A DNA stretch of 64,000 nucleotides, from assembly GCF_008017835.1 (NCBI RefSeq), contig NZ_VRLT01000032.1, positions 1 through 64,000 of the forward strand. Reading direction: 5' to 3'. The notes under the pieces were generated by a model. It was not told the origin of the DNA. It searched no databases and saw only the letters and a program-made list of their open reading frames with translations. The position numbers and the translations under genes are program-made. Below are positions 33,132 through 42,585 of this stretch, in pieces; position 1 is the stretch's first letter, and each line of letters starts with the position of its first letter. This stretch comes from Mesonia sp. HuA40. Its GTDB lineage: Bacteria > Bacteroidota > Bacteroidia > Flavobacteriales > Flavobacteriaceae.

Positions 33132-34265
33132 TTATTGAGGCAATTGTTCAGGTGCAGGCTCCCTATATATGGTAGAAGACAAACTTAATAGAAATGCTTC
33201 AAGTTGTTCTTGTTCTTTTGTGTTGAGATTTAGCGGCTTTAACAACTCCGATTTCACTGGAAAAAGGCTATCTTTTTGTTGTGCCTTATTCGGTTTTAAA
33301 CTAACCATACCCGCATTATACATATTAATTATACCTTCTAAGTGCGGAAACAAACCATTATGCATGTAGGGGGCGGTATGCGCCAATTCACGTAAAGATG
33401 GTGTTTTGAATTTACCCACATCCTCGGCCTTTTTAGTAATTTGATACCTACCCAAATCTTCATATTTACGGCCGTAGTAAGATAAGCCTAAATCATGAAA
33501 TTGCCCGTCAGAAAATAAGGGAGAATGATGACAATTGATACAACGCGCTTTTGTTCTAAATAAATGTAAACCCTGAACCTCATCATTGCTGAGTTGAGTG
33601 GTGTCACCTGCGATAAAACGATCAAATCTGCTTTTGCGACTCACAATACTTTTCTCGAAAACGACCAGAGCTTCTAATAGTTTCTCACTACTGATTTCAG
33701 ACTCCCCATAAGCCCGCTTAAAATAAGGTGCATAACCAGGTATTTCGCGAATAGATTTAATAGATACTTGCATATGCTGATTCATTTCAATGGGATTCTC
33801 CATGGCTTCCTGTGCTTGTTCCGCCAAGGTTTCAGCTCTTCCATCCCAAAAAAATGAAGAAAAGTAGGCGATATTTAAAATAGACATGGTATTTCTCTCA
33901 CCAGTTGCCCGATTATGACCGTGGGCCACCCGTTTTCCATCGGCCCAACCCAAATCGGGATCGTGACAAGAAGCACAAGCTATTTGTTTACTTCCCGAAA
34001 GCCTAGGATCATGGAAAAGCAATTTACCCAATTGCCTTTTAGCTTTGTAAAGTGAATCATCCTCGGCTATGGATAATGGTGGAAGACTTCCGATTTCTTG
34101 AAAATCTTTTACACTAGCGTCTACAAGGGCATCAGGCCATTGCGTGAAATCTCCGCTGCCATAGCGTGTTTTTAATTCGATAACACTATAAGAATCTGAT
34201 TTCGATTGCTTGTTTTGACATCCAAAGCATGCAATCAATAGTATAATATATAAAATTCTTTTCAT
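33132..34265 (-). CDS. Di-haem cytochrome c peroxidase / MauG-like lipoprotein
   Basis: A 377-residue lipoprotein (lipobox LIACFGC, Cys 16) of the bacterial di-haem peroxidase family. There are two haem c sites, C97-A-S-C100-H101 and C242-I-N-C245-H246, with RNTMSILNIAYFSSFFWDGR between them and TPSLRELAHTAPYMHNG near the end. Family members reduce hydrogen peroxide, or like MauG/MbnH oxidise a partner protein. The open frame extends to 34328, but the added part overlaps the upstream gene; the ATG at 34265 gives a proper signal. It is the last gene of a four-gene operon, 4 bases after the DUF6850 gene. Confidence 0.92.
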   Translation of the reverse strand: MKRILYIILLIACFGCQNKQSKSDSYSVIELKTRYGSGDFTQWPDALVDASVKDFQEIGSLPPLSIAEDDSLYKAKRQLGKLLFHDPRLSGSKQIACASCHDPDLGWADGKRVAHGHNRATGERNTMSILNIAYFSSFFWDGRAETLAEQAQEAMENPIEMNQHMQVSIKSIREIPGYAPYFKRAYGESEISSEKLLEALVVFEKSIVSRKSRFDRFIAGDTTQLSNDEVQGLHLFRTKARCINCHHSPLFSDGQFHDLGLSYYGRKYEDLGRYQITKKAEDVGKFKTPSLRELAHTAPYMHNGLFPHLEGIINMYNAGMVSLKPNKAQQKDSLFPVKSELLKPLNLNTKEQEQLEAFLLSLSSTIYREPAPEQLPQ

Positions 34266-34269
34266 CGCA

Positions 34270-35832
34270 TTAATAGGATAAGGTGATGCAAAATCCAACA
34301 AAGGAATTGATTTTATTATTCGCATCAAAATTTAAATATTCATCGGCTGGGTGGAGTGCCGTTTCTAGTGCGTACTGCAGACGCAATCTTAAACTTCTTT
34401 CGTTATCAATAGATCGAGTGTAGGCCGCAGTTAACCCGGTTAACAACCTATTGGTTCCTTCATAAGCATGATCGGGAAACACAACATCATCTATAAAAGT
34501 TGTATTTTCTGTTACTTGCTGCCAGTCCAATTTTTGTTGTAAAGCGTGAGAATACAAACTTTGTAAAGCAACAAATAAATTATGATTGTTTTTCTGATAT
34601 AGCGTACGACCTATTTCGATTTCTGTTACTAAAGTTTGTATTTCTTTATGCGTATAGCCCAACAGGTCAATATATTCTCCTACAAACAAATTCATATTAG
34701 CTTGGGTTTGCCACAAAATACGCTTCTGCTCTTCTCTCAAAAGCTTTAAATTTAAACCGATTTGTTCTTCGGTTAACCTAAAATTTTGCCCCCCAGCTTG
34801 TTCAATATAATTATCCCCTTGGGTATGTTTATAATGTAAACCCCAAGAAGCATCCAGTTTATTACCCTCATAATCTGTTTGAATGCGCAATTCTTGTTTT
34901 TCTTTACGATAGGCGTGACTAACTAAATTTTCATCATAATAAATCTGATTATTGGCATCAGCTGCATAGAGTTTGCTCACACCAGTATGATAAGTATAAG
35001 CGCCAGAAAGCACCCAATTAGTGGCTGAATATTGGTAGGCGAAACCCCAAGTTTTGGGTATTTCTCTTCGTAAATGTTTGAAATAAGAGTCATTAAAAGT
35101 CACCAAGCCATAACCCGAAGTAAATTGGGTGAAAGTATCGGGATATGCGGGCGAGTTTAATGCATCATCTACATAAAGCGATTGGTGGTTTTCGGTTCTT
35201 CGTCCTATCCCTGCTTGTGCTGCAATTTTATGCTTTCCTTGAGTGTAACCTAGGTGGGCATTCGCTTTGTAAAAGGCAGCGGTAATTTCGGGTCTAGGGT
35301 CTTGCAAACGGTAGGCCTGTTGATTCTCATAGGCTACATTCAAAGCAAAAGACCAATTTTTGCTTAACAAGTAACTTGCTCCTCCTGCTATTTGGTAGAA
35401 TTGACTTTCCCAATCGGCTTTTTTGGGCGCAAAGAAATAATGCGGATCTAACACAGGCCGGTTGGTACTGCGCTCTAAACCCAAAGTATAGCCTAAATCT
35501 TTTTCAAAACTTTTGGTAAATAAAAATTTGCCGTACAACCTCAACCGTGAATTAATAGCATATAAACCTCTTGTATTAAAACTCCATTCGGTGTTTTTTG
35601 AAGGAGTTTGCACCCGTTTGAGTTGGCGTTTTTCTTGCACAAAAGCTACACTGCTTTGTGTAAAGTTTTTAAAACGGTACTTGCTATACAAAAGAGGTTG
35701 CTCCAACAGATTTTGCAAGTTGTTTTTATGGTAGGTGTTTTGACTTAAATCTATACTATCTTTAAGCTGTGCCCAACTTAAATTTGCCCAAAACGCCAAC
35801 AGAAAAATAATACAACCTCTTTTGATTAGCAT
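34270..35832 (-). CDS. DUF6850-like outer-membrane barrel protein
   Basis: A 520-residue exported protein resembling DUF6850. The signal peptide is about 1-21 (ending NLSWAQ). The body is rich in alternating aromatic/polar strands with Tyr/Asn turns, and it ends VGFCITLSY, consistent with a large outer-membrane barrel without a plug domain. The function is unknown. It lies 10 bases after the DUF4876 gene and 4 bases before the peroxidase gene, so it is part of the TonB-receptor operon. Assignment to the DUF is from memory of the family pattern. Confidence 0.78.
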   Translation of the reverse strand: MLIKRGCIIFLLAFWANLSWAQLKDSIDLSQNTYHKNNLQNLLEQPLLYSKYRFKNFTQSSVAFVQEKRQLKRVQTPSKNTEWSFNTRGLYAINSRLRLYGKFLFTKSFEKDLGYTLGLERSTNRPVLDPHYFFAPKKADWESQFYQIAGGASYLLSKNWSFALNVAYENQQAYRLQDPRPEITAAFYKANAHLGYTQGKHKIAAQAGIGRRTENHQSLYVDDALNSPAYPDTFTQFTSGYGLVTFNDSYFKHLRREIPKTWGFAYQYSATNWVLSGAYTYHTGVSKLYAADANNQIYYDENLVSHAYRKEKQELRIQTDYEGNKLDASWGLHYKHTQGDNYIEQAGGQNFRLTEEQIGLNLKLLREEQKRILWQTQANMNLFVGEYIDLLGYTHKEIQTLVTEIEIGRTLYQKNNHNLFVALQSLYSHALQQKLDWQQVTENTTFIDDVVFPDHAYEGTNRLLTGLTAAYTRSIDNERSLRLRLQYALETALHPADEYLNFDANNKINSFVGFCITLSY

Positions 35833-35842
35833 AGTTTATTAT

Positions 35843-37198
35843 TTAAAATCCTTTAGGGATAGCCTTATTCATCACTTTAAAATCAAGTGCCGAGTTGTTG
35901 CTGTCTTCTAAAATTACACGACCATTAACGGTAGTTTTAGTTTTACGCATAACACTTTGTGAGTTATATATACCGTCTACGCTTATCGCGGAAGCATCTA
36001 CCGTAGGAGGCAACATTTTTGGACGTTGAGACGAAGGGTTATAGTGCTGCAAATCTACTCCGTCAATTAACTGAGCCACGGGTATTTGCAGATAAAAATT
36101 AGTGTTATCTTCAATTTGAACCACAGAGGGATCACTATAATTAGCATACGCAGCAAAATCTTGGTCGTCTGCTCTAAAAATGGCAAAACTATCTCTCCCA
36201 AAACTATCTAATACAAAGTCTTTATTATTGCTAAAATAATTTTCTCTTCCCCAGAATGCTAAATTTACATCTTGCACTGCCGGGTTTTGAATATCCCACT
36301 GGTAAGGCTGCTCACCAATGGCTACTCTAAAGTCTCCTAAATATACCTCAAATTCTGCCGAGCTTAAATCTACCGTAAGCGATGGATCACCAATTTCTAT
36401 AGGATCACCATTATTGTCTACTAAAGGCTGTTTATGATTTAAGGCATTTTGAGCAATTACGAAGCTTTCTCCTGGTTGTAAGGGGTAATCGGTTCCTGTA
36501 CCAGGTATTTGCAATACATAATCTGCATACACGTAATCTGTGTTAGCTTTAATGCCCATGCTCATACCTATAGATTGACTCCAATCAAATTGACCAGTTG
36601 GTAGGGTGTAGGCTGCACTATTGGTTTTTGATCGCCCATATAATTGCGCAACATATAAACCGTCTGCATAAATTACTTCGTTAGAATTGTTATAAATTTC
36701 GATAAATTGATCTCTAAAAAGCGCTCCATTTTTGGTGTCTGAACCGGCGTAGTATATTTGCTTGACTACTAAATCTCCTATTCTAGCGGCGTCTAAAGTT
36801 AAATTAACCGAAAGTGTATTGGCGTTCACAACAACATTTTCTTGACTGGCATTAAATATAACCTCATTGCCGCTTGGAGCGTAACCAAAATTTTGCTCGA
36901 AAGCTTGCGCATCAAGCGTTAAACTAGCCGATACATTATAAGTACCAGGTAGTACCGCTTCAAAGCTAGCTAAACCGTTACTGCCCGATGTGGCTTTATA
37001 TGCATCTCCTGTATTGGTATTGGTTAGAACTACCTCTCCTTGGTTTACAGGTTCTCCGTTAAAACGTTGATCGTCGTAATTTAAATAAACCGAAAAACTT
37101 TGGGTTTGTAGTCCGCTTCCTCCAAAATCATCATCATTTGAGCAAGCACTTAAGCCTAATAGCACTAAAAGTGCAAAACCGAATTGAATTAATCTCAT
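35843..37198 (-). CDS. DUF4876 lipoprotein
   Basis: A 451-residue lipoprotein with lipobox LLGLSAC (Cys about 19) and an acidic SNDDDFGG spacer, which suggests surface display in Bacteroidota. Residues about 35-125 form a carboxypeptidase-regulatory-like beta-sandwich. The rest matches DUF4876, beginning DLVVKQIYYAGSDTKNGALF and continuing with FIEIYNNSNEVIYADGLY, which resembles a lamin-tail fold. Few tryptophans are present (for example QFDWSQS, PYQWDIQ and LAFWGREN). It is gene two of the operon, 27 bases after the TonB receptor, and is probably its surface-exposed partner. Confidence 0.85.
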   Translation of the reverse strand: MRLIQFGFALLVLLGLSACSNDDDFGGSGLQTQSFSVYLNYDDQRFNGEPVNQGEVVLTNTNTGDAYKATSGSNGLASFEAVLPGTYNVSASLTLDAQAFEQNFGYAPSGNEVIFNASQENVVVNANTLSVNLTLDAARIGDLVVKQIYYAGSDTKNGALFRDQFIEIYNNSNEVIYADGLYVAQLYGRSKTNSAAYTLPTGQFDWSQSIGMSMGIKANTDYVYADYVLQIPGTGTDYPLQPGESFVIAQNALNHKQPLVDNNGDPIEIGDPSLTVDLSSAEFEVYLGDFRVAIGEQPYQWDIQNPAVQDVNLAFWGRENYFSNNKDFVLDSFGRDSFAIFRADDQDFAAYANYSDPSVVQIEDNTNFYLQIPVAQLIDGVDLQHYNPSSQRPKMLPPTVDASAISVDGIYNSQSVMRKTKTTVNGRVILEDSNNSALDFKVMNKAIPKGF

Positions 37199-37225
37199 TG
37201 TTATTGATTTTATATTTGTTATTGT

Positions 37226-39949
37226 TTAAAATTGATATTCTATTTTAGTTCCAAATGAAAGCTGTACTACATCTGGATTGGTACGCTTCACCAATTGACC
37301 ATTTTCTATCACCAGCCGGGTTGGTTTTAGATCTAAGAAATTATTTACATAAAAACTAAAACGAAATCCGTTAAGGAAATCTTTAGAAATACGCAAATGG
37401 TAGTTGTGATATACCTCGGTTTGCGGCTGAACATAACCTGCGTCTGGTTTTATAATGTCACCAAATAAATTGGTATTGTTTTGTTCATTTGGTGCTATAC
37501 TTACTTTATTTAACCAACTATCAATATAGGCATACGGGTAGAGCGACGCTCCTCGCTGATAATTATCAATTATTATATGTTCTGACCGAACGTTGATTAG
37601 CAAACCTATTTGTGGAATATGATAACTTAGGTTCCCTCCTAAATTAAGTTTCTCTCGGTTTACAATTCCACGTTTATATAACCCAAATTGAATCGGCGTA
37701 GATGCATCTGAAGATTTTACAAATCGGTCATTACCAGGAAAGTCTTGTGTGCGCACATAACTGGCTTGCAAACCAAAAGTTAACTGCTTAAACACCAAAG
37801 ACGGAAAATTTAGAAATGTTTCTACCCCATAGTCTTCTGACTCAAAAACATTAGCGATTTGTGACTCAGTATAGTAATAGGGCCTATAACCTGTGATTTG
37901 CAATTCTGGGTTTTGCAAGTCGCTATCATCAATAGCTACTTCGGCTAAATCACGACGAACGGCGTACGACTGACTGGAGATTCCTTGAAAAAGTTTGTTA
38001 TAAAAAGCGGTAATATTTAGCGTAGCAAATCCAAATTTATAATCGGCGCCTAACTCCGTTCTTAAACTACGCGAGGGTTTTACATTGGGGTTATCTTCGC
38101 GCTCTACAAAAGTTTGAATGGCACCAATATTATACACACCAGGATACCTAAAATCGGCTAAGACCACATCATAATACCTGTAACCGGTATAAATCTGATT
38201 CAGCGAAGGAGCTTTGGCTGTAAGACCAAAGCCAGCTCTTAATTTTACTTTGTTAAAAATCAAAGCCGAATTTACCCGTGGAGATAGACTTAAATATTCA
38301 TTTTGTAGATTGGCTCGCAATCCCGCCGTGATTCGCAACGTTTTATTGGTATAAAAACGAGTGAAATCATCTTCTAAAAAAAAAGAAATTTGTGATTCGG
38401 CTTGAACTTGATCGGCATAATTATACGGTCTAAAAGCTGAAGAGCCAGAACCGGTCTGATTGGTAAACTGACTGATACTGGTTTTTGGTGAACCCAATCG
38501 ACCTGCTCCTAAATTATCGCTTAATCGGTAATTAAAACCAGCCGAAAGATTATGGGTACTGTTTAAATTGCTAATAGACTTATAAACCAAACCTGCAGCA
38601 TAAAACGATAACGGCTTACCCTCTACCTCTTTAACAGAAGTATAGCGTGGTGCGGTATAAACACCTTCATATACCCCTTCGCGTGTTCCAAAACCAACCA
38701 ATTTACCTCCGTTATTTACCGCTTTACTTTCAAAACTATACTGCGAAGAAAAATTAAAATTAACATTGAAATCAAAATAATCTAGAAAAGCTTTAGGCTT
38801 AAAATGGTAGCTAAACCTATTGGTTAAGCGCCAATCTTTTTGCTCGTTCTTTACTTTCTTTTCATTGCGCTCCTCCTTGTCATAATTTACATCATCTAAA
38901 TGAAACCCATATTGCAAGCTAAGCGAATTTTTGATGTTTTTCTCTTTATTGGCCCAACTCCACATCACTTGGCTATTCACTCTTCTATAATTGGTATAAG
39001 CTTCACGCGGATTTGCTTGTGCATCTAAGAAACTAGTCGAAACATTTAAGAAGCCTAATCTGCCAGGAAGCGTCAATCCTTTATTTATTCCATATTCTGT
39101 AGTACCTTCTCGCAAAGAAGCGTAGGCCAAATAAGGCGAACGCCCAGCTTTTTGATCAATTTTAATTAAACCCGAAGTAAGATCGCCATATTTAACCGAA
39201 GGAATCCCTTGTACCACTTCAATTTTTTCTATGTTCTGTGTAGCTATTTGCCTAAGATCTACTCCAAAATTAGCATTCGAAAAGGTGCCGTTAAATCTGG
39301 TTCCTGCACGGTTATCACCAAAGCCTAGATAATTAGCCGCAAAAGGAGAAGCCATATTGGCAGTATAACTCTGCATATTCTCATTATTGCTCAGGGGTAT
39401 ATCATCAACCACCACAGCAGTTCCAAAAGATTTATTGCCAAAACCATCATCTGAAACCGTATTGGGTCGCACCGTCCTAAAGGCAATAGGCTTAAATTCG
39501 TTTAAACTAAAATTGCTGATTTGCTGTCCTGGTAGCTGTTCTAAAACTTCATTAAGCGAGAAAGCTTGCACTTGATTTATGGCTTCCTCTTCAAAAAGAA
39601 CCTCAGAAAAAGTATGGCCTTTGGTAGCTTTTACCACCACCTCATCTAAGCGCAAATTTTCATCGGTAAGAAAAATTTTGATGTCTTTTAGGCTGTTTTT
39701 AGTATTAAACCATCGAGTAACCGTCTTTTTTCCTAATAATTGAAATTGCAATTCTACCTTTTCTAATTCACCCACCCCAATACTAAAATTTCCTTTTTCA
39801 TCGGTGAGCACCCAAGTATTAGTGGTTAAATTGATAACGTTTACATAAGGTAACTTCTCCAAGGTTTTAGCATCTTGCACAACACCTCTTAGTCTTTGTT
39901 GCGCTAAAATACTAATCGGTAAGAAAAAACACATTATTAATAACCGCAA
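37226..39949 (-). CDS. TonB-dependent outer-membrane receptor
   Basis: A 907-residue TonB-dependent receptor. The signal peptide is about 1-16 (ending SILAQ). A carboxypeptidase-D-regulatory-like domain follows (about 18-100, LRGVVQDAKTLEKLPYVNVIN). The plug domain is about 115-270, with LDEVVVKATKG at its start and EKIEVVQGIPSVKYGDLTSG at its end. The barrel fills the rest and ends in KIEYQF. The substrate is unknown. There is no SusD partner, so it is not a typical glycan system; metal, haem or siderophore uptake is more likely. A TAGCTTTG box on the minus strand (39976-39983) and a 14-base palindrome lie upstream. Confidence 0.93.
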   Translation of the reverse strand: MRLLIMCFFLPISILAQQRLRGVVQDAKTLEKLPYVNVINLTTNTWVLTDEKGNFSIGVGELEKVELQFQLLGKKTVTRWFNTKNSLKDIKIFLTDENLRLDEVVVKATKGHTFSEVLFEEEAINQVQAFSLNEVLEQLPGQQISNFSLNEFKPIAFRTVRPNTVSDDGFGNKSFGTAVVVDDIPLSNNENMQSYTANMASPFAANYLGFGDNRAGTRFNGTFSNANFGVDLRQIATQNIEKIEVVQGIPSVKYGDLTSGLIKIDQKAGRSPYLAYASLREGTTEYGINKGLTLPGRLGFLNVSTSFLDAQANPREAYTNYRRVNSQVMWSWANKEKNIKNSLSLQYGFHLDDVNYDKEERNEKKVKNEQKDWRLTNRFSYHFKPKAFLDYFDFNVNFNFSSQYSFESKAVNNGGKLVGFGTREGVYEGVYTAPRYTSVKEVEGKPLSFYAAGLVYKSISNLNSTHNLSAGFNYRLSDNLGAGRLGSPKTSISQFTNQTGSGSSAFRPYNYADQVQAESQISFFLEDDFTRFYTNKTLRITAGLRANLQNEYLSLSPRVNSALIFNKVKLRAGFGLTAKAPSLNQIYTGYRYYDVVLADFRYPGVYNIGAIQTFVEREDNPNVKPSRSLRTELGADYKFGFATLNITAFYNKLFQGISSQSYAVRRDLAEVAIDDSDLQNPELQITGYRPYYYTESQIANVFESEDYGVETFLNFPSLVFKQLTFGLQASYVRTQDFPGNDRFVKSSDASTPIQFGLYKRGIVNREKLNLGGNLSYHIPQIGLLINVRSEHIIIDNYQRGASLYPYAYIDSWLNKVSIAPNEQNNTNLFGDIIKPDAGYVQPQTEVYHNYHLRISKDFLNGFRFSFYVNNFLDLKPTRLVIENGQLVKRTNPDVVQLSFGTKIEYQF

Positions 39950-40038
39950 GCCTGTAAATTTTACGTTTCTGGATGCAAAGCTAATTATTTATTTTTATTT
40001 AGATTTAAATTAAATAAGAAAATATGATTCAATATCAA

Positions 40039-40052
40039 CAACCTATAGGTTG
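40039..40052. promoter_or_regulatory. Palindrome upstream of the TonB operon
   Basis: CAACCTATAGGTTG is a perfect 14-base palindrome about 55 bases upstream of the TonB-receptor -7 box and about 90 bases before its start codon. It is a candidate operator for the receptor operon or the divergent merR-type gene. Confidence 0.45.
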
Positions 40053-40139
40053 ATAAGGTTCTAAAAATTATAACACCTACACCAATTTGATTTACAACAT
40101 ATTATGCTTTAAAAAATTATTTTTTAAAACTATAATTTA

Positions 40140-40175
40140 TTTTGTTTAATGTTTTAACTTTTTATTTAAACAAAA
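40140..40175. promoter_or_regulatory. Inverted repeat, candidate operator of the carotenoid operon
   Basis: TTTTGTTTAA (40140-40149) and its exact complement TTAAACAAAA (40166-40175) are separated by 16 bases. The right arm lies within the spacer of the promoter of the MerR-type gene, so binding there would block RNA polymerase. This fits autoregulation by the CarH-like protein. Confidence 0.5.
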
Positions 40176-40181
40176 ATAAAC

Positions 40182-40199
40182 TAAGTTTGATTAGCTTTG
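40182..40199 (+). promoter_or_regulatory. Promoter region of the carotenoid operon
   Basis: Two -7 candidates, TAAGTTTG (40182-40189) and TAGCTTTG (40192-40199), both match TAnnTTTG and precede the ATG at 40219. The sequence TAGGAGTT just before the ATG is a better-than-usual ribosome site for this group. Confidence 0.55.
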
Positions 40200-40218
40200 A
40201 CAATAAGACTTAGGAGTT

Positions 40219-41121
40219 ATGGAATATGTAAAAAACCAATTTAACATTAAAGATCTCGAGGCCCTTAGCGGAGTTAAGGCACATACCATAAGGATCTGGG
40301 AAAAAAGATACCACATTTTAAAGCCCGAACGTACCGATACCAACATAAGGGTTTACGACACTAAGGCCCTACAGCGCTTGTTGAATATTGCCTTCTTAAA
40401 TGAAAATGGATATAAAATATCTAGAATTTCAAAACTGGATTGCGCTGAGATTGATAAGCTTACCCATGAAATTAGGACGGCCAATAATGCAGAGAATAGA
40501 GCCATAAAAGCTTTTTTTGTATCGATGTATAATTTTGATCAAAGCTTATTCCTTAACACCTACAATACACTACTTGAAAAAATGACTTTTCAAGAAATTT
40601 TTGAAGAAGTGTTTGTTCCAATGCTAAAGCAAATAGGTGATTTATGGCAAACTAATACGGTAAAACCAGCGCACGAGCATTTTATCTCGCATCTTATTAG
40701 ACAAAAACTTTTTAGCAGTATCGAAAAATTGCAAATCGAGCCTGAATTTAATAAAGAAAAAGTCTTTATCTTATTCTTGCCCAATAATGAAATACATGAT
40801 ATTGGCCTGCTTTATCTACAGTATTCCTTGCTTAGCTTAGGTTATAAAGTAGTATATTTAGGTCACTCTATTCCATTAGAAGACTTGACCAGTTTTACAA
40901 GTCAAAATAAATCGGTCTATTTCGTCAGTGTTTTTACCATAAAACCTGAAAGCCCAGAAGCGTATCTAAAAGAATTTTATGATAAAATTTTGGCAAATGA
41001 AGATTCAGATCGTTATCAATTAGCCTTACTGGGTTTAAAAACCAAAGAATTAAATTTAGAAGATTTACCACCACAAATAAACATTTACGAAAACCCAACT
41101 AAACTTATACGCTCCATTTAA
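40219..41121 (+). CDS. MerR-family regulator with B12-binding domain (CarH-like)
   Basis: A 300-residue transcription regulator. The MerR DNA-binding domain covers residues 6-75 (FNIKDLEALSGVKAHTIRIW, then the wing NIRVYD). A helical bundle (about 90-175) carries W143-x9-E153-H154, the signature that cradles the upper face of adenosylcobalamin in CarH photoreceptors. The Rossmann-like B12 domain follows, with E191-x-H193-x2-G196 in place of the usual DxHxxG. The axial His is kept and Asp is replaced by Glu. Its last base overlaps the crtI ATG (TAATG). It probably represses the carotenoid genes in the dark and releases them in light. Confidence 0.9.
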   Translation: MEYVKNQFNIKDLEALSGVKAHTIRIWEKRYHILKPERTDTNIRVYDTKALQRLLNIAFLNENGYKISRISKLDCAEIDKLTHEIRTANNAENRAIKAFFVSMYNFDQSLFLNTYNTLLEKMTFQEIFEEVFVPMLKQIGDLWQTNTVKPAHEHFISHLIRQKLFSSIEKLQIEPEFNKEKVFILFLPNNEIHDIGLLYLQYSLLSLGYKVVYLGHSIPLEDLTSFTSQNKSVYFVSVFTIKPESPEAYLKEFYDKILANEDSDRYQLALLGLKTKELNLEDLPPQINIYENPTKLIRSI

Positions 41122-42584
41122 TGAAGAAAAATATATCTATTATAGGATCAGGATTTGCCGGTTTGTCCGCAGCATGTTATTTAGCTAAAGCCGGACACAA
41201 GGTGAAGGTTTATGAAAAAAATGAAAGCATTGGTGGCAGGGCACGTCAATACAAAAAAGACGGTTTTACATTTGATATGGGACCAACATGGTACTGGATG
41301 CCTGATGTATTCGAGCGTTTTTTTGCTGATTTCGATAAACAACCCAGCGATTATTATGAGTTGATTAAACTAAGTCCGGCTTACAGTATTTATTTTGATC
41401 AAAATGAACGTATGATTATAGGGGATACACTCGATAAAATTTATGCAGAATTTGAACGTATAGAACCTGGAAGCTCCAAAAGTCTAGCTAAATTTGTTGA
41501 AGCAGCTCGTGATAATTACAGCATTGCAATCAAAGATTTGGTTTATAGACCAGGAATTTCACCTCTAGAATTAATCACTCCAGAAACAACCCTAAAGATA
41601 GGGCAATTTTTTAGCACTATTGCCCAAAAGGTGCGTAAACGATTTAAAAATCCGCAATTGATTCAGGCGTTAGAATTCCCAGTTTTATTCCTAGGAGCCA
41701 AGCCAAGTGACACCCCGGCTTTTTACAATTTTATGAATTATGCCGATCTAGGTCTAGGTACTTGGCACCCTAAAGGCGGAATGTTTGAAGTAATAAGAGG
41801 AATCGCCCAATTAGCTCAAGATTTAGGGGTTAGCATTCATACCCAGTCGAATATCAGTGAGATTAAGGTAAATAAAAAAGCTCAGGTAGAGGGACTAATA
41901 TGCAATGAAAAGTTTATTCCATCAGACGTTGTTTTGAGTGGTGCCGATTATCATCACACCGAAAGCCTTCTCGATTTAAACTATCGCCAATACAGCGAAA
42001 AGTATTGGTCTAAAAAAACCTTTGCTCCCTCGTCCCTGCTCTTTTATGTAGGCTTCGATAAAAAATTAAAGAACGTAGATCATCATACCTTGTTTTTTGA
42101 CGTAGATTTTAAAGCTCACGCTTACAGTATTTACGATAAGCCTAGTTGGCCAGAAGAACCGCTGTTTTATGCTAGTTTCCCTTCCAAAACCGATAAGGTG
42201 GCTGCTCCCGATGGTCAAGAAGCAGGTATTTTCTTAATTCCACTGGCACCGGGAATTGAGGACAATGAACAACTACGCGAATCTTATTTTGACAAAATTT
42301 TAAGTAGATTTGAAAAAATAACTCAACAAAAAGTTAAAAAAAATATTATATTTAAAAAAAGTTATTGCGTGAATGATTTTGTAAACGATTACAATTCCTA
42401 TAAAGGGAACGCTTATGGGTTAGCCAATACTTTGCTGCAAACAGCATTTTTAAGGCCAAAACTTAAAAGTAGAAAAGTTAACGGACTTTATTTTACAGGA
42501 CAACTAACCGTTCCCGGTCCAGGGGTGCCGCCCTCCTTAATATCAGGTAAATTAAGCGCAGAACTTATCGATAAAAAAAATTAA
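41121..42584 (+). CDS. crtI: Phytoene desaturase CrtI
   Basis: A 487-residue FAD-dependent phytoene desaturase, converting colourless phytoene to lycopene by four desaturations at the membrane surface. The N-terminal dinucleotide fold is ISIIGSGFAGLSAACYLAKAGH. The region FDMGPTWYWMPDVFERFF is typical of the bacterial CrtI group. The C-terminal signature is GLYFTGQLTVPGPGVPPSLISG. Length is normal. Translation is coupled to the upstream regulator by a one-base overlap, and crtB starts 1 base after the stop. Confidence 0.96.
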   Translation: MKKNISIIGSGFAGLSAACYLAKAGHKVKVYEKNESIGGRARQYKKDGFTFDMGPTWYWMPDVFERFFADFDKQPSDYYELIKLSPAYSIYFDQNERMIIGDTLDKIYAEFERIEPGSSKSLAKFVEAARDNYSIAIKDLVYRPGISPLELITPETTLKIGQFFSTIAQKVRKRFKNPQLIQALEFPVLFLGAKPSDTPAFYNFMNYADLGLGTWHPKGGMFEVIRGIAQLAQDLGVSIHTQSNISEIKVNKKAQVEGLICNEKFIPSDVVLSGADYHHTESLLDLNYRQYSEKYWSKKTFAPSSLLFYVGFDKKLKNVDHHTLFFDVDFKAHAYSIYDKPSWPEEPLFYASFPSKTDKVAAPDGQEAGIFLIPLAPGIEDNEQLRESYFDKILSRFEKITQQKVKKNIIFKKSYCVNDFVNDYNSYKGNAYGLANTLLQTAFLRPKLKSRKVNGLYFTGQLTVPGPGVPPSLISGKLSAELIDKKN

Positions 42585-42585
42585 C

